A stretch of DNA of 37,993 nt from Nitrospira sp. GTDB lineage: Bacteria > Nitrospirota > Nitrospiria > Nitrospirales > Nitrospiraceae. The position numbers and the translations under genes are program-made. The stretch is from assembly GCA_003135435.1 (NCBI GenBank), contig PLBR01000160.1, positions 21,327 through 59,319 of the forward strand. The letters run 5' to 3'. Below, in pieces: positions 26,912-36,249 of the stretch. Numbering within the stretch: the stretch's first letter is position 1; each line of letters begins with the position of its first letter. Under the pieces are notes generated by a model, which ran no database searches, was not told the origin of the DNA, and worked only from the letters and a program-made list of their open reading frames with translations.

Positions 26912-27876
26912 TTAGACCTCAATCCCCCAGATTTGTTTCGCTGCCAATCCAATCGCATAGCTCACGCTCACCACTACGGTGATAATCGCGAGATTCAGCA
27001 GGATACGGCGTTTCACGTCCATGCCGGATAGAAACGACAAGACCGTCGAAACCAGAATCACCATGAGCCCGGCGGTCAAGACCGAGAACAGCGCATCTTT
27101 TGCGCCGACTAAGACCGGCAGCACCGGTACCAATGCGCCGATAATGTAGGCGGTCCCCACCACGAGGGCCGACCCCAGGGCGATTCCTCCATCGGACTCA
27201 TCTCGGATTCCTCGCCTAAGAACACTTTCTTGGCCAGTTCCGTCGTCTTCACTTCTTTCTCGCTGTTCAGGGCCAAGAACGAACCGGCGGCCATCGACAG
27301 GGCACCAGCCACGGCTGTGGTCGATGCGGCAATCAAGACCGTCATAGCGCTGCCGAAGGCGCCGAAGAATCCGCTCACCGCATCGAGTATTTCTACCAAA
27401 CCGTTGTTGAGTCCCAGGAAAATGTTCCGGATTCTTTCCGGGTTGATCTTCCGCTTGGTCAGTTCCGTGACGAGCACATCCTCGTGCTTGAACTCGTCCA
27501 TCAAGATACCGCGTAACGCTTCGCCGAGTGGCTTGCCTTGATACTCGCGCCACAGCGCCAGATACTTGCGCACGCCATGGACCTCGATGGCTCCGAGCAC
27601 CAAATGGACGGCGGTCGAGCCGAAGATCCGGCAGACCAGCATCATGAAGGAGAGTTTGATCCGCCGGCCGAGGTTCAACTCGTTGAGCTTGAGATTGAAG
27701 AACTTCTGCCAGAAGGCCAGGTGTGAGGTTTCCACCCTGATCAGTTCATCGAGGGTGTGGTGCACATCCGGCTGCGTCACACCACGGAGCGCCTTGTAGA
27801 GCGATAGATCGAACAGCTCCTCGACCACGAGCTGTTGTGCAAGCTTCGGGTCATGGGATGTGGAGGTTGAAGCCAT
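26912..27876 (-). pseudogene. Ferritin-like/VIT1-CCC1 family iron transporter, frameshifted
   Basis: Two overlapping minus-strand ORFs (27109-27951 and 26912-27553) give one gene of about 321 residues if read with a single frame change. The N-terminal ferritin-like part has EELFDLSLYKAL, ETSHLAFWQKFF and DEFKHEDVL, a likely diiron ligand set. The VIT part has GLNNGLVEILDAVSGFFGAFG and, after the break, SALVVGTAYIIGALVPVLPVLVG. Adding one G to the GGG run at 27178-27180 restores EESPLGSALVVG, which reads as expected for the family. The gene may be intact with a sequencing error, or recently broken. The start MASTSTSHDPKLAQQLV is chosen because the upstream residues are not conserved-looking. 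It would move Fe(II)/Mn(II) across the cytoplasmic membrane. Confidence 0.75.
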
Positions 27877-27957
27877 GTTGCGGCTGGGAAAGCAGCACAC
27901 ACTACCACTTCGGTCCTGAGCGGGCCGAGGGAACAAGGACCGCTCAGGCATCTCCGG

Positions 27958-28083
27958 TCAGCCGATCAGGAAGTAGGCGCCAAAGCCGATGGCCGCAAGC
28001 AGGGCCACGCTCAGCATCGCCTTCTCATGCCCGCACATCCCCGCCTGTGCCTTGCAGACCGCCAGGGAGCACATGACCGACAT
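27958..28083 (-). CDS. 41-residue Cys-rich small membrane protein (missed by the ORF track)
   Basis: The minus strand reads aaaggaggcaacg then ATG at 28083, a near-ideal ribosome site, and 41 codons to TGA. The protein begins MSVMCSLAVCKAQAGMCGHEK, then a hydrophobic helix LSVALLAAIGFGAYFLIG to the end. Three Cys and one His (C-x4-C-x6-C-x-H) could bind a metal. It lies directly upstream of the VIT-type iron transporter on the same strand (about 80 bp to the chosen start, or 6 bp to the longer ORF start), so both are probably co-transcribed. I recall similar tiny proteins annotated only as hypothetical. An iron-linked role is inference from context. Confidence 0.68.
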   Translation of the reverse strand: MSVMCSLAVCKAQAGMCGHEKAMLSVALLAAIGFGAYFLIG

Positions 28084-28118
28084 CGTTGCCTCCTTTGGTG
28101 CAGATTGTGATTAACCTA

Positions 28119-28334
28119 GCAGGATGCTGAAAATGACTCCCTTCTCACCCGCCCACCCTGCGCGCCGAGACGCGCTTTTCCTCGAGCGTCGTTCTCAGTC
28201 GCCCGTCTCCCTGCAACGTACCCCCCCGGTGATTGAGCTGTCTTGGCAGCTCGGGGTGGGCGGGTGGAAAAGGAGTACGCTTCAGTCGCCGAGCTCCCTG
28301 CGGCCTAGCTGGGATGCCATTTTGAGCATCCTGC
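28119..28334. mobile_element. 216-bp MITE-like element, family 2
   Basis: gcaggatgctgaaaatg (28119-28135) and cattttgagcatcctgc (28318-28334) are inverted repeats matching at 16 of 17. Just inside, actcccttctcacccgcccac pairs with gtgggcgggtggaaaaggagt over most of its length, so the ends can form a long stem. There is no transposase inside. The track ORF 28124-28366 lies within and is not credible. Confidence 0.6.
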
Positions 28335-28490
28335 GGGATCATATAGGCAAAACGATACGCTGCTGAGAATGCGTAGTCAACGTCGATCCGGTGGACCCTC
28401 TACCGTTCACATGCCTACGCAGAAAGCCACATGCTGCCTGCCCAGCCAATAGTTCAGTAGCCGCCTATGAAGCGAGTCGGTTAGAAGGGC
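28335..28490. other. Short gap with no recognisable feature
   Basis: I see no gene, hairpin with T-run, or promoter pair that I can support between the palindromic element and the 3' end of the dioxygenase gene. Confidence 0.5.
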
Positions 28491-29693
28491 CTACTGAACG
28501 ATCGTCTGCTTCGTTTCATCGAGATGTTTCTGGAGATATGCCATGAAGGGTGTGCCGCCCGTTCCCACAGCAGTGGGGTTGCTCGCGTGGGCCTGATGCT
28601 GGCGGTGAATGTAGCTGTCGGCGTAGCCAATGTGGATCTCGCGAAATTGAGCGAGGAGATCGACGCAGGCGCAGTAGGCAGTCCAGAGATCTGGGATGCG
28701 GAGTTTCCGATCGCGAACATAGCCGGAGAGCAACGGACGTCCAAGATCGTCGGTGGCATTCTCCAACGCTTGCAGAAATGCACGGTGGCGCGGAGGCATG
28801 TAATCACGCATCTCTTGTAAATACACGGTCAAGGGATCAGGGGCATGGGCGATGCCGAGTCCGGCGTCGAGACAGGGGACAATAGAGCTTTGCGCGCCGG
28901 TCTCGCCTCGAAACTGCTGCGGCTGGCCGGCATAGGACTCGACGCCCTCGTAGGCGAGTCCGTTCGGTAAGGTAGGGCTGTTCTTCCAGCCATGGATGTA
29001 GGGCCGCACGCGATTGTAGTACACATAGGGATCGCAGCGCTCTTTCATCCTGAGCAACGTGTCGCGCATCGCCGCTTGGGCCAACGCCAAGGATTTGAGC
29101 CCAAGCAAGACCTCGTCCTCCTTGTTCTCGGCCGCACCTCTCATCGCGCGCAGGAGTCCAGCCAGCCCTGGTCCCGCTTCCCGCTCGATCTGGATGTGGA
29201 CCACGACAAACCACTCTTCATCCGAACCGCCGAGAAAATTTTGGAGCAGCACCATGTTGTCGAGCTGAATCGGCTTAGTCTGGTCGAGTCTCCGCCAGTT
29301 GTCGAGCGCATAGGACGCGTAGGAGAGAACTGGATGTCGTCCAAGCCGCTGGGCCACCTCGTGCCAGGGCTGTGCAAGTTGCGGTGGCAATGTCTCAACC
29401 GGTTGGTCCGGCACTTCCCACACATAGGCATGCCCGGCGAACGAAAGGATCCGCATCGCGGCCCGATAGTCTTCTGTGCGCCATGTTGGGGGGATGGAAG
29501 GAAGCAGTTGGCGTTGCTCGTCGATGAACCGCCGGACCGTCCGAGCGCTCAGCAATTTCGGCAACTCGCGTCCAAGATCGTTGAGGGTGGGGGAGTCGGG
29601 CAGATAGCCAAGGGGGTTTTGTGGGAGAAAGCCCTGTTCAGGCGAGATCTCGTAATCGGAGAGGTCGAGAGGAGCGAAGTTCGTTGATCTCAT
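28491..29693 (-). CDS. Indoleamine 2,3-dioxygenase family haem protein
   Basis: This 400-residue cytoplasmic protein belongs to the indoleamine 2,3-dioxygenase family, which opens the indole ring of tryptophan with O2 to give N-formylkynurenine. Signatures are YEGVESYAGQPQQFRGETGAQSSIVPCLDAGLGI, where the RGETGAQSS stretch is typical, and the haem-ligand helix FREIHIGYADSYIHRQ with the proximal His. It ends in NPTAVGTGGTPFMAYLQKHLDET. GGAG lies 6 nt before the ATG. It is monocistronic. No other kynurenine-pathway gene is in the window, so tryptophan breakdown, NAD supply or another indole substrate are all possible. Confidence 0.88.
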   Translation of the reverse strand: MRSTNFAPLDLSDYEISPEQGFLPQNPLGYLPDSPTLNDLGRELPKLLSARTVRRFIDEQRQLLPSIPPTWRTEDYRAAMRILSFAGHAYVWEVPDQPVETLPPQLAQPWHEVAQRLGRHPVLSYASYALDNWRRLDQTKPIQLDNMVLLQNFLGGSDEEWFVVVHIQIEREAGPGLAGLLRAMRGAAENKEDEVLLGLKSLALAQAAMRDTLLRMKERCDPYVYYNRVRPYIHGWKNSPTLPNGLAYEGVESYAGQPQQFRGETGAQSSIVPCLDAGLGIAHAPDPLTVYLQEMRDYMPPRHRAFLQALENATDDLGRPLLSGYVRDRKLRIPDLWTAYCACVDLLAQFREIHIGYADSYIHRQHQAHASNPTAVGTGGTPFMAYLQKHLDETKQTIVQ

Positions 29694-30135
29694 AGGAGGC
29701 TCCGGTACTGAACACCTCAGCGCCCGGCTTCACTCTACCACACCTCCGTGAGATCTCAGTCGAGAGACGACTTCCCGCTAGTGGTGGAGCAGGCCCGTCT
29801 CTATCGGACCTTCCGGCGCGACCATCACGGGCTCGGCCGGGCGGCCGCCTTCGGAAATTCCCCCGCAGACTCGATCAGTTTCCGTTTTCCTCCCTGGCCG
29901 CGTCTCCGGTGACCTCCGTTTCTGCAGCCCTCCTGAGATATCAGGAAATTCAGAATGTCCACGTTTTCTTATCCCGAGAGTGGGGGAAGGGGCAGAGGGC
30001 GTATGGCAAATAGCATATTGTGCGGTCTATGGTGAGGAACGGAATGGGGAGTGGGAATCGTCTGTCGTCATCGACGGGCCTACTTTAGAAAAGACTCCCG
30101 ACCCCTTATCCTTCCCCGCCATGGACTATACCTCC
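29694..30135. other. Gap without a gene, containing one copy of a diverged repeat
   Basis: About 440 bp. ORF 29980-30216 has no ribosome site and no family resemblance. The main feature is the ~80-bp repeat listed at 29899. The rest is GC-rich sequence without clear terminators. Confidence 0.5.
29899..29978. repeat. Diverged ~80-bp direct repeat, copy 1
   Basis: The stretch ctccggtgacctccg...gatatcaggaaattcagaatgtccacg matches the segment at 31205-31290 in the same orientation, with most positions shared and small gaps. On the minus strand the second copy reads VDILDFLISQVVGLARAEVTGG in one frame, so the repeat may be a remnant of some coding or mobile sequence. Confidence 0.45.
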
Positions 30136-30702
30136 TTAGATTTGCAACTCGGGGATAGCGGTAACAAACAGATCAAAAAGATATCCATCTCCCACAGGAC
30201 GCTCCTCGCATTTTGAGACAAACTCGACAGGGATCTCGAACAGGGATGACGCCCCTTTCTTTGGGTGAGGGGACGTGAGGATATGAAAGTTTTTTTGACG
30301 AGTCAGATATTGTTCTATCTCCTCGTCAGCGGCATACCCAACATAGAAAATAATCCCATCATGCTTCTGAATCTCTAACGAGAATGTGTTGCCACGCGTT
30401 GTGCGTAACGCAACGACGCGGCACATTGAGAAGCCGTATATTCCATCCGGCAATTCTTCTATTTTCGTTCCCTCTTCCCGTTCAGTCAGCGGTCTTAGTT
30501 GATGCTTGTGTCGTAGCCTCAGTACCTCTTCGGGGACTGCGTTCCCCTCCGGGATCTTTCCGACATCGCGGTGCGTGTTGTTTGCTTGATGGTGCCTACT
30601 CCACATGTCGGCGAAATTAATTGAAAAGTTCAATCCGACGAGGTAAACCAATACCACCAACCCAAGCGGCACAGCGATCAGATACAGAGCCCACCGTTTC
30701 AT
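30136..30702 (-). CDS. Membrane-anchored hypothetical protein
   Basis: This 188-residue protein has a single N-terminal membrane helix (MKRWALYLIAVPLGLVVLVYLVGLNF) followed by a soluble domain, probably outside the cytoplasm. The track start at 30810 runs through a palindromic repeat and is rejected; ATG 30702 fits. The soluble part (LPDGIYGFSMCRVVALRTTRGNTFSLEIQKHDGIIFYVGYAADEEIEQYL; FEIPVEFVSKCEERPVGDGYLFDLFVTAIPELQI) looks like a real folded domain, but I do not recognise it. No Shine-Dalgarno is visible. Family 1 copy C of the palindromic element lies 58 bp upstream and may have brought or disrupted its promoter. Confidence 0.6.
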   Translation of the reverse strand: MKRWALYLIAVPLGLVVLVYLVGLNFSINFADMWSRHHQANNTHRDVGKIPEGNAVPEEVLRLRHKHQLRPLTEREEGTKIEELPDGIYGFSMCRVVALRTTRGNTFSLEIQKHDGIIFYVGYAADEEIEQYLTRQKNFHILTSPHPKKGASSLFEIPVEFVSKCEERPVGDGYLFDLFVTAIPELQI

Positions 30703-30760
30703 GACTGGCAGGATACGCCCAAGGCCTCCCAGAAGTAAAAGTAGCCTGCACGTTAGGTGT

Positions 30761-30936
30761 ACCGCATTATTCATGAACACTTCTGCTGCAATCGCCGATT
30801 CCTGACTCAAGCGAGACGGGCGAGACAGGCGGGAAAAGCGCGACTGCAGGGACAGGGCTCACACGTCACGCGAGTCTCGCTCCTCGCGCTTGTCGCGCGC
30901 TACTCCGGGACGAACCGTCATGAATAATGCGGGCTA
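30761..30936 (+). mobile_element. MITE-like palindromic element, family 1, copy C
   Basis: The ends accgcattattcatgaacacttctgctgcaatcgc and gacgaaccgtcatgaataatgcgggcta are inverted repeats at the tips and carry both family markers. The interior (agcgagacgggcgagacagg...) is different from copies A and B, so internal sequence varies while the ends are kept. Confidence 0.62.
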
Positions 30937-31469
30937 GACCGTCACCACTACCGGCTTATTCGGCCCAGTGTGATCGACTTGACCAGTCGAGGTGGAGCAA
31001 AGGTGTCAGACACCATCTCCTTGAGCGAGGAAAATACGGAAGTACACAAGTGGGCTGCAAGAGCTGGGGGTTGAAGATTGCGAGCCGTGACATCTCTGAG
31101 CTAATCAAAAATCTGGAGCCGCTCGTCCCGCCCGATTCCTCACCGTAGCGCCATACGGCTTTTCTTCATTTCTGAGCCTGGCCGAGCCTCGGCGGGGTCC
31201 ACGCGCCTCCGGTGACCTCCGCTCTCGCCAGCCCCACCACCTGCGAGATCAGGAAATCAAGAATGTCCACGGTTCTTGTTCCTGAGGGGATCGCTTGGCC
31301 AAGACACAAAGTTGCCGCGGGAGTGACACTAGGCGGGAGTAATAGATAAGTATATGACTGTGGGGTAAACTTGCCTGCAATGGATTGCTGAGACGGTCTT
31401 GCGATGTTGCAGGGCCGTCTCAGTAGACGTATCACTTAGAGCGAATGTCTTCTCGCTCGCAAGAGACTT
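30937..31469. other. Gap without a supported gene
   Basis: About 530 bp. The short ORFs here (30927-31148, 31166-31435) lack ribosome sites. It contains the palindrome GGTGTCAGACACC at 31002-31014 and copy 2 of the diverged ~80-bp repeat. Confidence 0.5.
31205..31290. repeat. Diverged ~80-bp direct repeat, copy 2
   Basis: Shares ctccggtgacctccg and gatcaggaaatcaagaatgtccacg with copy 1 at 29899, same orientation, about 1.3 kb apart. The pair brackets the hypothetical gene at 30136 and palindromic copy C. Confidence 0.45.
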
Positions 31470-32549
31470 ATGGCCGCGTCTTCGTCTACATCGACTCCAA
31501 AGACTGTCTTCATCATCGGCGCAGGTGCAAGCAAGGAAGCAGGCCTGCCCATCGGCTCAGAATTAACAAAGTCGATAGCTAGGGCACTAGACATTCGGTA
31601 CGATAGACGCACTGGAAATACTAGCGGCGACCATATCATTTATGGAGCGTTTGGCCGGATAGCTGCCCAAGATCCGACACATATCGACTTAGTGCCTTCC
31701 TTACAACACGCGGCTTGGCGGATACGTGACGCAATGCCACAGGCCATCTCCATCGACAACTTCATCGATACACATAGCGAAGACAAACAGATTGAGTTAT
31801 GCGGGAAGCTGGCAATCGTTCGTATGATCCTAGAGGCAGAGTCCAATAGCGCTCTGACTGTCGATCATTTACGGGGCAATAGGCCGATGAACTTTGAGGA
31901 GCTTGAAAGTACCTGGTTCAATGGTTTCTTTCGGCGGCTTACCGAGAACTGAAAGCCCTCAGATATTACAAAACGTCTAAATTCGGTTGTTCTCGTCATC
32001 TTCAACTATGACCGCTGTATAGAGCATTAGCTATATCACGCACTCCAGAACTACTACTTCAAGAGTGACTCGGACGCTGCCTCGCTACTTCAGAGTCTTG
32101 AGATCTATCATCCCTACGGCACTGTTGGCTCACTTCCTTGGCTTAAGCAGAACGACGCCATTGAATATGGCGCTACCCCAAATTCGGAACAACTCCTAAG
32201 GCTAACCAGTCGAACTAAGACCTTTACGGAAGGCACAGATGAATCGTTGAGTAACGTGACCGCCATCCGCTCGCACATGAAAACGTCTCTCAGACTTGTC
32301 TTTCTTGGCTTCGCATTTCACCCCTTGAATTTAGATCTCTTGCGACCCAGAGGTGCAGAGCCCATGAGTCCCCCTACGGGACGATGTGTCTTTGCAACGG
32401 CGCATGGCATCTCGGATAATGATACCAAGGCTATCTCTGATGAGTTGGCAACCAGGAGCGTGCTCTCTGCGAGGGATATTAAGATCCGCAATGACCTTAC
32501 GTGTAGTCAGCTATTTCAAGAGTATTCGCGTAGCATGTCTTTCACTTGA
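31470..32549 (+). pseudogene. SIR2-like domain gene interrupted by two in-frame stop codons
   Basis: One frame runs from ATG 31470 (AAGAGA upstream) to TGA 32547 and would give about 359 residues, but TGA at 31950-31952 and TAG at 32028-32030 interrupt it. The N-terminus TVFIIGAGASKEAGLPIGSELTK is the NAD-binding motif of SIR2-like proteins. After the first stop come VVLVIFNYDRCIEH, LEIYHPYGTVGSLPWL and LVFLGFAFHPLNLDLL, all typical of the large SIR2-like family found in defence systems and mobile DNA. No frameshift is needed, so decay looks recent. Base composition is clearly lower in GC than the neighbours, which suggests transfer. Two terminators and two structured repeats follow. Confidence 0.75.
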
Positions 32550-32650
32550 GAGACCTCGAAATCTGCATGCATATTTTCCAGGGGCAGAAGAAACTGAGTG
32601 CCTGACACTCTTTTCTTTCCTCGCTTGAATAGGGGGGGCTCCAAGAAAAC

Positions 32651-32679
32651 AGAAAGGCCGCCTTGTAGGCGGCCTTTCT
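32651..32679. terminator. Bidirectional intrinsic terminator
   Basis: agaaaggccgcc (32651-32662) and ggcggcctttct (32668-32679) form a perfect 12-bp stem with a 5-nt loop. On the plus strand it is followed by tcttc, and on the minus strand by gttttctt. It ends the SIR2-like transcript and could stop read-through from ahcY. Confidence 0.75.
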
Positions 32680-32703
32680 TCTTCACTAGATTTTAGCCTA
32701 GCA

Positions 32704-32796
32704 GGAGTGGGTGCAGGTGCTCCCTACTGTGCGCATCGACCGAGCACATTCTGATCGTGCGCGGTTTGCGAGCAAGGGAAGCATCTTCCCCGCTCC
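32704..32796 (+). repeat. Conserved-core hairpin repeat, copy 2
   Basis: The left arm ggagtgggtgcaggtgctccct and the right arm agggaagcatcttccccgctcc pair along about 22 bp with wobbles and mismatches. The loop holds the core gtgcgcatcg, cgagcaca, cgtgcgcg, tgcgagca shared with copies 1 and 3. A second inner stem (gcgca/tcg with cgtgcgc) can form inside the core. Confidence 0.7.
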
Positions 32797-32846
32797 ATCC
32801 TCCTAAGTTGAAAAGGCGCCCGGCACTCTTCCCTTGAGCGCAAACA

Positions 32847-32874
32847 AAAAGGCCACCGTTTCCGGTGGCCTTTT
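32847..32874. terminator. Bidirectional intrinsic terminator near the ahcY 3' end
   Basis: aaaaggccaccg (32847-32858) and cggtggcctttt (32863-32874) are exact reverse complements around TTTC. On the minus strand the stem is followed by TTTTTGTTTG, a classical intrinsic terminator, so it probably ends the metK-ahcY transcript after copy 3 of the hairpin repeat. Confidence 0.78.
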
Positions 32875-32900
32875 CATTACTCCCCCCTCCATTGCTGGCA

Positions 32901-32993
32901 GGAGTGGTGCGGGGTGGTCCACTTGCGCGCATCGGACGAGCACAGTTTTATCGTGCGCGTTCTGCGAGCACAGGGACCACCCCGCGCTGCTCC
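32901..32993 (+). repeat. Conserved-core hairpin repeat, copy 3
   Basis: The left arm ggagtggtgcggggtggtcc (32901-32920) and right arm ggaccaccccgcgctgctcc (32974-32993) pair over all 20 positions, with three G-U wobbles. The core gcgcgcatcg, cgagcaca, cgtgcgcg, tgcgagca lies in the loop. It starts 5 bp beyond the ahcY stop codon, so it is transcribed as the 3' end of ahcY or from the other strand. Confidence 0.72.
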
Positions 32994-32998
32994 GTTCC

Positions 32999-35504
<2,506 letters not shown>

Positions 35505-35600
35505 TAGCCCCTCTGGGTTTGGGTGTGATCGGTAATCGGTCAAATGGCTGAATCCGCGCAATAGTATCTGAATGAGTCTTATTTTGTCCATTCCTCAGAA

Positions 35601-35661
35601 GGCAGGGGTCGACCGGGATGCTGACGCCCCGGTTGCTTGACAGCCGTTTCGGGCCACTTGT
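35601..35661 (-). promoter_or_regulatory. GC-rich structured leader candidate upstream of metK
   Basis: Read on the minus strand, an AT-rich tract (aattcaatattttac) is followed by a GC-rich stretch with accggg / cccggt pairing around gcgtcagcat, and the string gcaaccgg. It is about 100-160 nt before the metK ATG. The string ggcccgaaa...gcaacc loosely recalls SAM-I riboswitch cores but the P1 stem and other conserved parts are missing. I call it only a candidate leader. Confidence 0.25.
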
Positions 35662-35716
35662 AAAATATTGAATTATTTTGGACTTACGCAGGCTTTCCCA
35701 CTCCCCATGGGACGGA

Positions 35717-35844
35717 CTAGCCGCGTTGTTCATGACGGTTCGTCGCGAAATCGCTGACCCGCGTCGCGAGCCCGCTGGCCGTAGGCCCGTCGTAGCAGTG
35801 GATCGGCGATTGCAGCAGAAGCGTTCATGTATAATGTGGGCTAG
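35717..35844 (-). mobile_element. MITE-like palindromic element, family 1, copy D (inverted)
   Basis: The ends ctagccgcgttgttcatgacggttcgtcgcg and gattgcagcagaagcgttcatgtataatgtgggctag carry the same tips and markers as copies A-C but in the opposite orientation. At 128 bp it is the shortest full copy. It lies between the divergent metK and the truncated TlpA-like gene. Confidence 0.62.
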
Positions 35845-35937
35845 AGCTTTCCCCTTACACGGGTCCCTCACGCCAACGTTCTCGGTTCGAAGGTCCGAGG
35901 GGCGATCTTTGTGATGTGAAGAGGGATAGATGTCGGC

Positions 35938-36249
35938 ATGAACGGAAACCAAGATACGATCCCCAGCAAAGATGTCCCAGGGCCGTCCAGCCCGGGCTTA
36001 GGCTGGGACGAATTCTCGCGCGAGTTGGTTGAGTTTTTTGCCTCGATCAAGCCGGCGATGTTCTTCTTCAAACGCATGGGCGTGCCAGAAACGTTCATCA
36101 CCGATCAGCAGGGCGTCATCCGTGAGACGGTCATCGGGCCGCGTGACTGGACGAGACTCGATAGCCTGCAAGTCCTGACCAAGTTGCTCAACGTCACGCC
36201 CAAGGCGGTGGACGCTCAGCAATCGGATCGCGGAGCGAGGCAGCGATGA
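35938..36249 (+). CDS. Truncated TlpA-like protein (C-terminal part of the fold only)
   Basis: This 103-residue protein has a unique N-terminus (MNGNQDTIPSKDVPGPSSPGLGWDEFSRELVEFFASIKPAMFFFKRM). It then has GVPETFITDQQGVIRETVIGPRDWTRLDSLQVLTKLL, which is homologous to the C-terminal part of the TlpA protein encoded next (SLPMTFMVDRQGVVRHQIFGARDWG). The thioredoxin WCxxC half and a signal peptide are absent. Its stop overlaps the next start as ATGA, so the two are translationally coupled. It may be a degraded duplicate or a small partner protein. No enzymatic activity is expected. Confidence 0.6.
   Translation: MNGNQDTIPSKDVPGPSSPGLGWDEFSRELVEFFASIKPAMFFFKRMGVPETFITDQQGVIRETVIGPRDWTRLDSLQVLTKLLNVTPKAVDAQQSDRGARQR

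Noticed and set aside
27109-27553. Programmed -1 frameshift in the VIT transporter
   Set aside because: No slippery heptamer or downstream structure is visible at the frame change, and a one-base change in a GGG run explains it more simply.
28124-28366. 80-residue plus-strand ORF
   Set aside because: Lies within the family 2 palindromic element; the codons follow the inverted repeat.
29980-30216. 78-residue plus-strand ORF
   Set aside because: No ribosome site, overlaps the 3' end of the minus-strand hypothetical gene, no recognisable domain.
31002-31014. Palindrome GGTGTCAGACACC
   Set aside because: A single perfect short palindrome in a gap; I recall such strings near transposon-related repeats, but nothing else here supports a function.
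31166-31435. 89-residue minus-strand ORF
   Set aside because: Part of it reads coding-like (VDILDFLISQVVGL), but that piece is a repeat shared with 29899 and the rest is not; probably a remnant, not a gene.
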